Shown here: piece after piece, positions 8,143 through 17,209 of the stretch
Layout: each line of letters opens with the position of its first letter
How positions within the stretch are numbered: the stretch's first letter is position 1
The notes under the pieces: model-generated
The model's input: the letters and a program-made list of their open reading frames with translations, nothing else
Told to the model about the DNA's origin: nothing
Database searches by the model: none
Program-made: the position numbers and the translations under genes
Source: Bacteroidota bacterium
GTDB lineage: Bacteria > Bacteroidota > Ignavibacteria > Kryptoniales > JAKASW01
Assembly: GCA_021789975.1 (NCBI GenBank)
Contig: JAJYIT010000001.1
Coordinates: forward strand, 253,740-317,739
Length of the DNA stretch: 64,000 nucleotides
Direction: 5' to 3'

Positions 8143-9468
8143 ATGAAAATTCTTGTTTTGAATTCCGGTAGTTCATCCGTAAAGTATCAGCTGGTCGACC
8201 CGGAGAGCCGCTCGTTCCTTGCGAAAGGTCTGATCGACCGGGTTGGCATGAGCGACTCTGTCGTAACACATGAGCGGCACGACGGAGACAAGGTAAAAAT
8301 CAGCGCAGAGGTCCTCGACCACCAAACTGCTATTGAGTACGTACTCGCCGTTCTCCTCAGCAAAAACCATGGAGTCATCCGCGACAAGTCCGAAATAGAC
8401 GCGGTCGGGCACAGGGTCGTTCACGGCGGCGAGAGCTTTGCCGAAAGCGTGCTTATAGATGAAAGGGTTATCGACGAGATCCGCGAGAACATCGAGCTTG
8501 CACCTCTTCACAATCCTCACAATCTCCGCGGGATACAGGCCGTACTGAAGCATCTTCCCGGGACTCCCCAGGTTGCGGTGTTCGATACCGCGTTTCACCA
8601 GCACATGCCTCCGCACGCGTTTCTTTACGGCATACCGTATCTTCTTTATCGCCGATACAAGATACGTCGATACGGCTTCCATGGCACTTCCCACTTCTAT
8701 GTTTCCCAGCGGGCGGCGGAGCTTATCGGGAAACCTATTAATGAGCTGAAGATAGTGACCGCTCATCTAGGAAACGGCTGCAGCATGGCCGCGATAGATC
8801 ACGGAGTCTCTGTCGATACTTCGATGGGATTCACTCCACTGGAAGGCTTGCTCATGGGGACTCGCAGCGGTGATCTTGACCCGGCAATCATTCTTACCAT
8901 CGTCGGTCGCGAGGGACTTTCGCTTGCCGAGGCAAACACTCTTCTCAACAAGCATAGTGGACTGCTCGGTATTTCCGGACTTACGAGCGACATGCGCGAA
9001 ATAATCTCCGAAAAGAAAACCGGGAACAAACAGGCTGACCTTGCATTTCAGGTCTTTGCATATCGCATAAAGAAATATATCGGTTCATACGCTGCCGCCA
9101 TGGGCGGGTTGGACGCGGTCGTCTTCACGGGCGGCATAGGAGAGAATAGCCCGGATGTCCGCGCGGAGAGCTGCAAGAATCTTGAATTTCTTGGATTGAA
9201 AATAGATAGCGACCGGAATAATTCGCCCGAAAAGGAAAAGCTCATCAGCACTGAATCGTCAAATGTCAAAGTCTTTGCTCTGCCGACAAACGAGGAACTT
9301 GTCATTGCGCTTGACACGATGAGAATCGTCGGCACGCCGGTTGGGAAGACTGTCCGTCCTGCCGGACTCGGGATGAATCCGTCTGGCGACAACCACCGAG
9401 ACGCCACCGAACTCTCAAGGAGGGGCAGGGCAGGCGAATCATCAGGAGCGGGTCATCACAGTAAATGA
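8143..9468 (+). CDS. ackA: Acetate kinase with an extra C-terminal tail
   Basis: AckA interconverts acetyl phosphate plus ADP and acetate plus ATP. Family motifs are clear: MKILVLNSGSSSVKYQLVD at the start, VVHGGESF, FDTAFHQHMPP, YGFHGTSHFYVSQRAAELIG, HLGNGCSMAAIDHGVSVDTS and FTGGIGENSPDVR. The normal end is near NEELVIALDTMRIV, at about residue 390. The gene continues for some 45 residues rich in Gly, Ser and Arg that look unstructured, giving 441 residues against about 400 for the family. The tail might arise from a small frameshift near the original stop or be a lineage-specific disordered extension. No pta gene is adjacent. Confidence 0.95.
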   Translation: MKILVLNSGSSSVKYQLVDPESRSFLAKGLIDRVGMSDSVVTHERHDGDKVKISAEVLDHQTAIEYVLAVLLSKNHGVIRDKSEIDAVGHRVVHGGESFAESVLIDERVIDEIRENIELAPLHNPHNLRGIQAVLKHLPGTPQVAVFDTAFHQHMPPHAFLYGIPYLLYRRYKIRRYGFHGTSHFYVSQRAAELIGKPINELKIVTAHLGNGCSMAAIDHGVSVDTSMGFTPLEGLLMGTRSGDLDPAIILTIVGREGLSLAEANTLLNKHSGLLGISGLTSDMREIISEKKTGNKQADLAFQVFAYRIKKYIGSYAAAMGGLDAVVFTGGIGENSPDVRAESCKNLEFLGLKIDSDRNNSPEKEKLISTESSNVKVFALPTNEELVIALDTMRIVGTPVGKTVRPAGLGMNPSGDNHRDATELSRRGRAGESSGAGHHSK

Positions 9469-9549
9469 AATGGAAATGAAGGCAGAAAAGTGCAACGAGC
9501 CTTTCAGCATATAAATGGAAACAGATGGTAGAACAATGCGGTGGGAAAA

Positions 9550-9720
9550 ATGAAGAAGCTTGCATTGATCGTCGGCGCCGTGGCAATAGCTGCGGGCGTA
9601 GCTTACCTGGTTGTGAAAACGGTTGAAGAGCTCGATTTCGTCGAACAGCAGAATGGCGGCAGCGAAAAGGGCGAATTGACCTCGGGCGATATCGAGTCCC
9701 AATTGCTTCAGCATGAATAA
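9550..9720 (+). CDS. Small single-pass membrane protein (56 residues)
   Basis: A short gene with start ATG 9550, preceded by GGTGGGAAAA. It encodes a basic MKKLALIVGAV start, one hydrophobic helix over residues 4-22, then an acidic Glu/Gln-rich tail (VKTVEELDFVEQQNGG) ending LLQHE. I do not recognise the family. Its stop TAA shares its last base with the ATG of the downstream BtpA-family gene (TAATG), which argues for real, coupled translation. The predicted topology is N-in with the acidic tail outside the membrane, or the reverse; the sequence does not settle it. Confidence 0.6.
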   Translation: MKKLALIVGAVAIAAGVAYLVVKTVEELDFVEQQNGGSEKGELTSGDIESQLLQHE

Positions 9721-10511
9721 TGGGTGCTGATCTACCGAAGGTTATCGGTGTAGTCCACCTCCTTCCACTCCCGGGTTCTCCTCAATTCGGAGGGTCGATT
9801 GGCGCCGTCGTAGAAAGGGGCTTGCAGGATTGCCGCGCGTACCATGATGGCGAAGTAAGCAGCTTGATAATCGAGAACTTCGGCGACGCACCTTTTACCG
9901 CAGGGAAGGTAGATCCGGTGACAGTGGCGGCGATGACACTTGCGACGTCGGAGTTCAAGAAGGCATTCCCGGATATAGAATACGGCATAAACGTTCTGCG
10001 GAACGACGCGGAATCCGCTCTCAGCATTGCGACTGTCGTCGGAGCTTCATTCATTCGAGTCAACGTGTATGTCGGGGCGGTGGTTGCCGACCAGGGAATA
10101 ATCGAAGGCGATGCATACAGGATAACCAGGCTCGGAAAATCGTTGAGTTCAAGTGTGAAAGTCTTCGCAGACGTCGGGGTCAAGCATGCGGCGAAGATAG
10201 GCGAGTACTCCCTGAAGCAGCAGGCGGCGGATGCGCTTGAACGCGGGCTTGCCGATGCTGTTATCATCACCGGCAGACGGACCGGCGAAGCAGTTGACTT
10301 CACCGAGCTTCGCGGTTTGCGTCAAGACTTTGCGCAGGCAAAGATTATCGTAGGCAGCGGCGCGAACAGTGGCAATGTCGGTGAGCTTCTGAAATATGCC
10401 AACGGCGTAATAGTCGGAACGTCGGTAAAAGTAAACGGGATAACCACAAACCCCGTGGATCCGTTGAGGCTGAAGGAATTCGTGAAAGCAGTTGCTCCAT
10501 CTCCTGCCTGA
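9720..10511 (+). CDS. BtpA/SgcQ family TIM-barrel protein
   Basis: The 263-residue product matches the BtpA family: the start VIGVVHLLPLPGSPQFGG, IIENFGDAPF, INVLRNDAESALSIA, VNVYVGAVVADQGIIEG and the late VGSGANSGNVGELLKYANGVIVGT, a phosphate-binding-like end of a TIM barrel. BtpA was linked to photosystem I accumulation in cyanobacteria and SgcQ to a sugar operon in E. coli, so the family has no single known reaction. Here it is coupled to a 56-residue membrane protein through TAATG, an arrangement that could point to a membrane-associated role. The biochemical function remains open. Confidence 0.85.
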   Translation: MGADLPKVIGVVHLLPLPGSPQFGGSIGAVVERGLQDCRAYHDGEVSSLIIENFGDAPFTAGKVDPVTVAAMTLATSEFKKAFPDIEYGINVLRNDAESALSIATVVGASFIRVNVYVGAVVADQGIIEGDAYRITRLGKSLSSSVKVFADVGVKHAAKIGEYSLKQQAADALERGLADAVIITGRRTGEAVDFTELRGLRQDFAQAKIIVGSGANSGNVGELLKYANGVIVGTSVKVNGITTNPVDPLRLKEFVKAVAPSPA

Positions 10512-10825
10512 GATTTGTTTTTGCCCCGAAAAGGTCGGGGCGCAAGGGCTATCTCATCTTCTGGTCCTCCCATCTTCACATCGCCTTCCCTTCTTATTAT
10601 TGAATCTTGGTTTAGAAAGTGAGTTCCCCTAAGGCAGTTCCGTCTATATTGATTATCCAAGGAGCGCAGTTCTTTTTACTTACTACCACCTACAACCGTC
10701 TTCTGTCCTACAGCTTTGTTTACCCGCGTCCCAAAGTCCCTAAGTCTCCAAATCCTTGATCCATCCATTCCCCGTTTCCCCGGCTCGTGCACTCTCCTCT
10801 TTTCCTCACTTCTTTTTATCTTCAC
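10512..10825. other. Intergenic stretch with one hairpin, no gene supported
   Basis: About 300 bases with no convincing coding frame: it is pyrimidine-rich with many Pro/Ser/Phe codons in every frame. The only structure seen is GCCCCGA at 10523-10529 paired with TCGGGGC at 10535-10541 (seven pairs, five-base loop), 12 bases after the BtpA stop. It has no T-run after it on the plus strand, so it is a weak terminator candidate at best. Confidence 0.5.
10523..10541 (+). terminator. Hairpin after the BtpA-family gene
   Basis: A seven-pair GC-rich stem with a five-base loop (AAAGG) directly follows the stop codon at 10511. The downstream sequence GCAAGGGC lacks a T-run, so factor-independent termination is doubtful; it could instead protect the 3' end. 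Confidence 0.3.
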
Positions 10826-12196
10826 ATGTCATGGGGCATGTTTGTACTTCTTCCTTCAAGAATGTCTGCACTCCTTGCGACCGGCCACGATGCCGCTCTC
10901 GATCCCGCTATAAGAGTCCTGGTTTACCTGATAATCATACTCGTTGCTGCGAAGCTCGGTGCGGAACTGTTCGAACTCGTGAAGCAGCCTGCAGTATTGG
11001 GCGAACTCATCGCCGGATTGATTATCGGCAACCTGATTCTCCTCGACAAGAACTGGAATTTTTTTTGAACCTCTTCGCGGCATCGCGATCACTGATCACG
11101 CTGCGATTTTCGTCGATATGCTTTCTAAAATCGGGATAATCATTCTTCTCTTCGAAGTAGGATTAGAATCGAGCGTGAAGGAGATGAGACGCGTTGGACT
11201 CTCTTCTCTCCTTGTCGCAACCGTAGGAGTGGTAGTCCCATTTGTACTTGGTTATCTCGTTTCGGAACTGTTTGTGAAAGAAGTTGCGGGAGAAATCATA
11301 GCTATTTCTCCTCATTTCAACATCCACAAAATCCATCTCTTCATCGTGGCAATACTCTGCGCGACGAGCGTCGGGATCACCGCACGTGTGTTCCAGGATA
11401 TGGGAAAAATCCAGATGCTTGAAGCGCGTATAGTCCTCGGAGCCGCAGTCATAGACGACGTGCTGGGGCTCATCATACTTGCGGCAGTAGCGGGGATCGT
11501 GTCTTCGGCAGAGTCTGGTGCGTCGCTCTCCCTTTCCGGGATATTCAGGCTCACGATAATCGCCGTTGCCTTTCTCGTCGGTGCTCTGGTTGTGGGGTCT
11601 CTGGCAATTCCGAAATTGATGAAGGTGGCCGCAAGATTCAGGACAAGAGGGCTCATGCTGACAACAGCATTGGTCATCTGCTTCGGTCTATCGGCGCTCG
11701 CCGGCCTCGCTGGGCTTGAATCCGTAGTCGGCGCATTTGCGGCCGGGCTGGTGCTTGAAGAAATTCACTTCAAGGATTTCGCCAGCGACTTGACTATCAA
11801 GCGTTTGATCGAGCCTATCTCGATCGTCTTCGTGCCGGTCTTCTTCGTACTGATGGGAATGCGCGTGCAGCTTGAGAGCTTCATCGTCCCTTCGATAATC
11901 GGCATTTCAGTCGGTCTTATCGTTGCGGCAGTAATCGGCAAGCAGGTTTGCGGGCTGGTAGTCAAAGAAAAGAATGCAGATAGATTGACCGTTGGGATCG
12001 GGATGATTCCCAGAGGAGAAGTGGGCCTGATCTTCGCGAGTGTCGGCAGATGCCTCGGGGTCATAGACCATGAAATATTTCCGCCGTCGTCATAATGGTC
12101 ATCGTTACAACTTTCGTGACGCCACCGCTGCTAAAATGGTCGATCAGAAGATCGAAAGAGGCAAGAAGCAAGAGGTCAGAAACAAGTACCATTTAG
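10826..12196 (+). pseudogene. CPA2-type cation/proton antiporter, two compensating frameshifts
   Basis: The product would be a membrane antiporter of the KefB/NapA type. The first part (10826-11068) gives a hydrophobic start and VKQPAVLGELIAGLIIGN, then stops inside an eight-T run at 11059-11066. Removing one T continues it as FEPLRGIAITDHAAIFVDML into LSKIGIIILLFEVGLES, and on through SVGITARVFQDMG, LGAAVIDDVLGLIILA and GMIPRGEVGLIFASVG. At about 12078-12082 a missing base causes a second stop; adding one base restores VVIMVIVTTFVTPPLLKWS up to 12196. The net shift is zero over 457 codons. Either the gene is decaying or both homopolymer sites are sequencing errors. The start is uncertain (ATG 10826 or 10862). 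No TrkA-type domain follows. Confidence 0.75.
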
Positions 12197-12314
12197 TCGA
12201 GAAGATCGGAAGATAAGAAACGAGGAGAAGGGACATGAAGAGAGTAGTTGAGAAAGGTCGTGTGGGGCAAGTGTCGAACAGGCTGCTTGGCTCTCTGCGG
12301 AAATTAGTTCTCCA

Positions 12315-12343
12315 TTGAAGTTTCTGATACCCTTGGCTAACTT
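12315..12343 (+). promoter_or_regulatory. Possible promoter of the heme operon, abutting the start codon
   Basis: TTGAAG at 12315-12320 and TAACTT at 12338-12343 are 17 bases apart and only eight bases before the first ATG (12352) of the heme cluster. No Shine-Dalgarno sequence is visible there, so the message may be nearly leaderless, or the real start may lie further in. Confidence 0.3.
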
Positions 12344-12351
12344 GTGCAGTT

Positions 12352-13179
12352 ATGCTCGAATATATTGTAGATTTGCTGCGGGTTTTTCTTCCGATCCTGT
12401 ACTTGTTCACTATTTTCCTCTATGGTCTGGCATTTTTCCTCGATGAACCCTTTGGAAAACGCAACAGAACGCGGTTTCTCGTCGGCACACTTGTTGTAGA
12501 TTTTATATACCTGCTCAGTCGGTCGATTCTAAACGGACATCCTCCGACGACTTCGGTCTTTGATATTATGGGAGTGGTTTCATTTACGATAGGCGTGGCA
12601 TACGTTTATATAGAGTGGAAGACGAAAGTCAGAGATACAGGTTTGTTTATCCTGAGTCTCGCATTCATGTTTCAGGTGGTATCGGCTGCCTTCATGAAGA
12701 GCGATGTCCATCTCAACCCGCTTTTCAAGTCGAGCCTGTTGGGAGTGCATGTTGCTAGTGCGATGCTCGGCTACAGTGCCCTGGCAATCTCCGCCGTCTA
12801 TGGCGGGCTGTATCTTATGATGTATCATGAAATCAGATCCAGCAGGTTTGGTCTGATCTATACTAAACTCCCGGACCTGCGAACGCTGGAAAAATTGAGC
12901 TACGTGTCGATTATTCTCGGATTCATTTTCCTTTCGATTGTAATCCTTATCGGATATGTCTGGCTTCCGAGAACGATAAATGATTTCTCGTACTCCGATC
13001 CAAAACTAATCATAACCGACATAGTTTGGGCAATTTATTTCATAGCACTTGTTTCGAAGAAGGCGATGAACTGGACGGGTCGGACAATCGTTATCGTGTC
13101 GATGGTGGGATTTGCTTTGACGGTTGTCTCAATGGTTGTCGTTAATGTTTTTTTACCGACGTTTCACAATTTTAAATAG
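12352..13179 (+). CDS. hemX: HemX/CcsA-like cytochrome c assembly family membrane protein
   Basis: The 275-residue protein is mostly hydrophobic, with about eight membrane segments, and has the family pattern HPPTTSVFDIMGVVSFTIG near residue 62 and LLGVHVASAMLGYSALAISAVYG near residue 126. It resembles the CcsA/ResC fold but lacks the tryptophan-rich WWD heme-handling motif, which fits the HemX branch found just before hemA. HemX lowers the level of glutamyl-tRNA reductase in Bacillus subtilis. It is separated by seven bases from hemA, so co-regulation of entry into heme synthesis is a reasonable inference. Symbol by family and context only. Confidence 0.75.
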   Translation: MLEYIVDLLRVFLPILYLFTIFLYGLAFFLDEPFGKRNRTRFLVGTLVVDFIYLLSRSILNGHPPTTSVFDIMGVVSFTIGVAYVYIEWKTKVRDTGLFILSLAFMFQVVSAAFMKSDVHLNPLFKSSLLGVHVASAMLGYSALAISAVYGGLYLMMYHEIRSSRFGLIYTKLPDLRTLEKLSYVSIILGFIFLSIVILIGYVWLPRTINDFSYSDPKLIITDIVWAIYFIALVSKKAMNWTGRTIVIVSMVGFALTVVSMVVVNVFLPTFHNFK

Positions 13180-13186
13180 ATATTGA

Positions 13187-14494
13187 ATGCTAAGATTAAC
13201 CGCGGTCTCGATTAATCACAGAACTGCGAATGTCGAGTCCCGTGAGAAAATATATTACAATTCGGAAGAAATCGGGCAGATATCCCAGACGCTTCGCGCG
13301 GTAGCACGTGAAGCTCTTATCGTCTCTACCTGCAATCGTACCGAGCTCTATCTAATTCCCTACCACGAACCGCTGACAAACTCGGATATATATTCGATCA
13401 TTTCCAAGGGAAAGAAATTTGTCGATGGGGAGTTTCACGCCCAGTACGACACTTATGAAGGATTCGAAGCTATCCGTCATTTGTTCACAGTTGCCACCGG
13501 CGCAGACTCTCTGATGGTAGGTGACATCCAGATACTCGGTCAGATGAAAGATGCATACAACGTCGGGGTCGAGCTTGGAACGGTAGGGACCATTCTGCAT
13601 CACGCTTCTCAAGTTGCACTCAAGGTAGGTAAACGTGCGAAATCCGAGACGAGAATATCTGAAGGAGCTGTTTCGGTCAGCTACGCGGCGGTTGAGCTCG
13701 CGCAGAAAATTTTCGGAAACCTTGGCGGGCGAACCGCCATGCTGATTGGCGCAGGAGAAACGGCAGAGCTTGCGGCGAAGGATTTCAAGTCTAAAGAGAT
13801 AGGAACACTGATCATAGCCAACCGAACCCTCGAAAGAGCGGGGAACCTTGTCGCGGAAATGGGATTTGGCGAAGCAATTCAGCTTGACTCGATGCCTGCA
13901 AGGCTTTTCTCTGTCGATATAGTGGTCTCCAGCGTTGCCGGATCTGATTACGTCATGACCCGGGATATGGTTGCTGCCGCCATGAAAGGCAGACCGGATC
14001 GACCGCTTCTTGTTATCGACATAGGAGTACCGCGGAACGTCGATCCGAATGTCAGGAAAGTGACGAATGTCTTTCTTAACGACATGGACTCGCTGAATCT
14101 GATTGTCGAGAAGAATATGCAGATGAGAAGGTCCGAAATACCGGCGGTGAACAGGCTTGTCGATGAGGAGCTGAACGATTTTATAAGATGGCACAATTCT
14201 CTTGAAGTCGGCCCGACTATCAAGATGCTGCGCGATAAGATAGAGCAGCTGAGGCTAGAGGAAATTGCAAGGTATAAAGGACGTTTGAATGGCACCGATC
14301 AGCAGGTGATCGATGAGGTCACGAAGGCGCTCGTAAACAAGATACTGCACGAGCCGATGACAAATTTGAAGGCTGCCGAGAACGGGATAGCGATGGTTGA
14401 CCGGGTAAAGCTCGTGAAAGCTCTCTTCGGTTTATCGGAGCCTGCCGACCACTTGCCCGGAGAACCGGGTTCGAGCAGCGGGAAAAGGCGATGA
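13187..14494 (+). CDS. hemA: Glutamyl-tRNA reductase
   Basis: HemA reduces glutamyl-tRNA(Glu) with NADPH to glutamate-1-semialdehyde, the first committed step of the C5 route to heme. The catalytic cysteine is Cys49 in VSTCNRTELYL. Other family blocks are LFTVATGADSLMVGDIQILGQ, the NADPH-binding MLIGAGETAELAAKDF, and VIDIGVPRNVDPNV. The C-terminal dimerisation helices follow. At 435 residues it is a normal length. It sits seven bases after hemX and overlaps hemC by four bases (ATGA). Confidence 0.97.
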   Translation: MLRLTAVSINHRTANVESREKIYYNSEEIGQISQTLRAVAREALIVSTCNRTELYLIPYHEPLTNSDIYSIISKGKKFVDGEFHAQYDTYEGFEAIRHLFTVATGADSLMVGDIQILGQMKDAYNVGVELGTVGTILHHASQVALKVGKRAKSETRISEGAVSVSYAAVELAQKIFGNLGGRTAMLIGAGETAELAAKDFKSKEIGTLIIANRTLERAGNLVAEMGFGEAIQLDSMPARLFSVDIVVSSVAGSDYVMTRDMVAAAMKGRPDRPLLVIDIGVPRNVDPNVRKVTNVFLNDMDSLNLIVEKNMQMRRSEIPAVNRLVDEELNDFIRWHNSLEVGPTIKMLRDKIEQLRLEEIARYKGRLNGTDQQVIDEVTKALVNKILHEPMTNLKAAENGIAMVDRVKLVKALFGLSEPADHLPGEPGSSSGKRR

Positions 14495-15414
14495 AGTCGA
14501 TTCGAATCGGTACCCGCGGAAGCCAACTCGCTCTTTATCAAGCGAACGCCGTTGCCGACATTATTCGGGCGAATCATCCCGGCAATGCACCTGAAATAGT
14601 CAAAATAAAGACGACAGGAGACAAGATCCTCGATTCACCGCTGTCGAAGATTGGTGACAAAGGACTTTTCACTAGGGAAATAGAGAGAGCGCTCATCGAC
14701 AATGAGATCGACTGTGCTGTACACAGTCTTAAAGATTTGCCTACTGAGTTGCCTGAAGGTCTTGCCATACTCGCTTTCGGTCCGCGTGAAGATGTTCGTG
14801 ACGCACTGGTTGCTCAGGATGGCATGAGGCTCCTAGACCTCCCGAAAGGGGCGACGGTTGCAACAGGCAGTCTGCGTCGCCGTTCTCAGCTTCTGAATCT
14901 TAGAAGCGACCTGAACCTGGTAGATATGAGAGGAAACTTGAACACGCGGCTTCGGAAAATGGAGGAGGAAGGCCTGGCCGGAATGCTTCTGGCATATGCA
15001 GGCATAAAGAGGCTGGGCATGGCAGATCGAGTGACGGAAATTCTTAAGCCTGAGGTAATGCTCCCGGCTGTAGGCCAAGGGATCATTGCTGTTGAGGCGC
15101 GGAAGGACGATCGGGATATGGCAGAGATGATCGCTTGTTTCAATGATACCGGCTCGAGGAAGGCCGCGCTTGCTGAACGTGCTTTTCTCCGTCGCCTTGA
15201 GGGCGGTTGCCAGGTGCCTATCGGAGTCTACACGTCGCTGGAGAATTTGACATTGACGGGAATGGTCGGCTCGCTTGACGGAGAGAATATTGTAAAAAGT
15301 TCGAGCGCGTTCGAGGCAGTTGATCCAGAGAGATCCGGCGTGGAGCTGGCTGAGAGATTGCTCAAGTTGGGAGCTGATAAGATCCTTGACGAAATCCGGG
15401 CGGAGTTGAATTGA
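14491..15414 (+). CDS. hemC: Hydroxymethylbilane synthase (porphobilinogen deaminase)
   Basis: HemC joins four porphobilinogens into hydroxymethylbilane in the cytoplasm. The 307 residues show the start IRIGTRGSQLALYQANAVAD, KDLPTELPEGL, ATGSLRRRSQLLNLR and the dipyrromethane cofactor cysteine, Cys240 in RLEGGCQVPIGVY. The length is typical. The gene overlaps hemA upstream (ATGA) and hemD downstream, where the stop TGA lies within TTGA. This is a tightly coupled run of consecutive pathway steps. Confidence 0.97.
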   Translation: MKSIRIGTRGSQLALYQANAVADIIRANHPGNAPEIVKIKTTGDKILDSPLSKIGDKGLFTREIERALIDNEIDCAVHSLKDLPTELPEGLAILAFGPREDVRDALVAQDGMRLLDLPKGATVATGSLRRRSQLLNLRSDLNLVDMRGNLNTRLRKMEEEGLAGMLLAYAGIKRLGMADRVTEILKPEVMLPAVGQGIIAVEARKDDRDMAEMIACFNDTGSRKAALAERAFLRRLEGGCQVPIGVYTSLENLTLTGMVGSLDGENIVKSSSAFEAVDPERSGVELAERLLKLGADKILDEIRAELN

Positions 15415-16181
15415 GTGACGAACTACCACTCGCCAATAAACGAATAGTCGTTACTCGCTCGGAGGAGCAGGCCGACCCCATCTCATCTGGCCTGGCTCAC
15501 CTTGGCGCTTCGGTTCTCCTTGTCCCGACGATAAAGATACTACCTGTTGAACTCTCTGATGCAGACGAACGAAAGATCGCCTCGTACTACAGCTACGATG
15601 TGGTGGCTTTCTCATCACCAAATGGAGTCAAGCATTGTCTTTCGCGTATTCCGGCAGGTGATGGTCGGGAAGTGAAACCGTATATCATTGCCGTGGGGAC
15701 CAGGACCGCTGGGGCGTTGAGAGAATTTGGAGTTACTCCCGATTTTATTCCACAAAAGTTTAGTTCAGCCGAGCTAGTAAGATCGCTTGCCGGTTACAGC
15801 TGGAAATCGAAAAAGCTATTGTTACCTTCCGGGAATCTTGGCGGAGACGAGCTCCGGGATTTTGCGGCCTCACGCGGCGCTTTGGTAGACAGGGTAATCG
15901 TTTACATGACGGTTCCCAACGATTTGATCACCGAAGAAGTAAGGTCGCAAGTCATCTCCGGTATGTTTGATGTCGCGGTATTTTACAGTCCTTCTCAAGT
16001 GAAATATTTCATAGACCTTTTCGGGGTACCTTCTCTTAACGGTAAAGATGTCGCCGTCATTGGCCCCACTACAATGAAAGCGTTGGAGAGTTTTGGAATT
16101 GCTGCGAACATCGTCCCCTCCAATGCGACAACAGAGGATCTGATAACAAGTCTTGTTGAATATGAAAAAATTGGCGAATGA
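15411..16181 (+). CDS. hemD: Uroporphyrinogen-III synthase
   Basis: HemD closes and inverts ring D of hydroxymethylbilane to give uroporphyrinogen III. The family is poorly conserved, but NKRIVVTRSEEQADPISSGL at the start, VVAFSSPNGVKHCL, VGTRTAGALREFGV and the late FYSPSQVKYFIDLFG ... IGPTTMKALESFGI are characteristic. It has 256 residues. The start is TTG 15411 overlapping the hemC stop; a nearby GTG is in another frame. The position between hemC and hemE supports the call. Confidence 0.92.
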   Translation: MSDELPLANKRIVVTRSEEQADPISSGLAHLGASVLLVPTIKILPVELSDADERKIASYYSYDVVAFSSPNGVKHCLSRIPAGDGREVKPYIIAVGTRTAGALREFGVTPDFIPQKFSSAELVRSLAGYSWKSKKLLLPSGNLGGDELRDFAASRGALVDRVIVYMTVPNDLITEEVRSQVISGMFDVAVFYSPSQVKYFIDLFGVPSLNGKDVAVIGPTTMKALESFGIAANIVPSNATTEDLITSLVEYEKIGE

Positions 16182-17190
16182 TTTGATTTTGCGGGTGCTG
16201 AGAGGTGATCCCGCCGATCGCACTCCGATATGGATCATGCGACAAGCGGGAAGGTATCTCCCGGAATACATGGCCGTCCGTGCCAAGTACGATTTCCTGA
16301 CAATCTGCAAGACGCCTGAGATTGCAGCCGAAGTCACAATCCAACCTGTCGATGCAGTCGATGTAGACGCAGCCATAGTATTTTCAGATATCCTGGTGCT
16401 TCCGGAGGCGATGGGAATGGATCTGGTTGTCGAAGAAGGCAAGGGCGGACCGCGTTTTCTGAACCCGGTCAGGGATAGAATTTCTGCATCTCAAGTTCAT
16501 GATGCTGACTGCGATAAAAATCTTGGTTACGTTGCCGAGGCTCTGAGGATTACGACTGAGCGACTGGGCGGCAGGGTGCCGCTCATAGGGTTTTGTGGAT
16601 CTCCATGGACGATGCTGGCGTATATGGTCGAAGGCAAAGGCGGAGAATTCGCTCACGCGCGGTCTATGCTATATAATGACCCCTCAACCGCCCACCGGCT
16701 GCTCGAAGCACTGACACGAAATTGCATCTCCTATTTGAAGATGCAGCATCGGGCCGGTGCCGACCTTGTTCAGATATTCGATTCGTGGGCCGGCTATCTT
16801 TCTCCGGATCTCTACCGGGAATTCTCGCTCAGGTATATTGAGCAGATCATCCGCACTCTATCTTCCGAAGTACCAGTTATAGTATTCGCCAAAGGAGCCG
16901 GGTTGTCCCTCGATTCGATAGCTGCCATCGCGCCGGCGGCGGTAGGTGTCGACTGGACGGTGTCGATAGACAGGGCAGCTAAGATCATCGGCGGAGCGGT
17001 TCAGGGGAACCTTGATCCGGCTGTTCTGCTTGCTGGCTCTTCTGTCATAGAGGCGGAGACCAGGAAGATACTCGAGATTGCGCCGCGAGGAAGACATATA
17101 TTCAACCTGGGACATGGGATACTGCAAAGCACTCCGGTGGAAAACGTGAGGACCCTTGTGCGCTTTGTAAAAAAGTGGAGACATGACTGA
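16162..17190 (+). CDS. hemE: Uroporphyrinogen decarboxylase
   Basis: HemE removes four carboxyl groups from uroporphyrinogen III to make coproporphyrinogen III. Seen: the substrate-binding RTPIWIMRQAGRYLPEY near the start, DAAIVFSDILVLPEAMG, GFCGSPWTMLAYMVEG, and the late FNLGHGILQSTPVENV. I use ATG 16162, giving 342 residues, because the TTG three codons upstream adds nothing conserved. The gene overlaps hemD by 20 bases. A gap of 100 bases with nested inverted repeats follows before hemH. Confidence 0.97.
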   Translation: MKKLANDLILRVLRGDPADRTPIWIMRQAGRYLPEYMAVRAKYDFLTICKTPEIAAEVTIQPVDAVDVDAAIVFSDILVLPEAMGMDLVVEEGKGGPRFLNPVRDRISASQVHDADCDKNLGYVAEALRITTERLGGRVPLIGFCGSPWTMLAYMVEGKGGEFAHARSMLYNDPSTAHRLLEALTRNCISYLKMQHRAGADLVQIFDSWAGYLSPDLYREFSLRYIEQIIRTLSSEVPVIVFAKGAGLSLDSIAAIAPAAVGVDWTVSIDRAAKIIGGAVQGNLDPAVLLAGSSVIEAETRKILEIAPRGRHIFNLGHGILQSTPVENVRTLVRFVKKWRHD

Positions 17191-17209
17191 TGTTCGAATG
17201 TCACGGTTC

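Noticed and set aside
7646..8269. Long minus-strand frame (207 codons) over the end of the acyl-CoA dehydrogenase and start of acetate kinase
   Set aside because: It is antisense to two well-supported genes and its translation shows no family motif.
11059..11068. Programmed frameshift at the T8 run
   Set aside because: Possible in principle, but a second, unrelated shift at 12078-12082 makes decay or sequence error more likely than a programmed event.
10756..11139. Alternative plus-strand frame over the start of the antiporter
   Set aside because: Low-complexity, no domain; the other frame gives antiporter helices.
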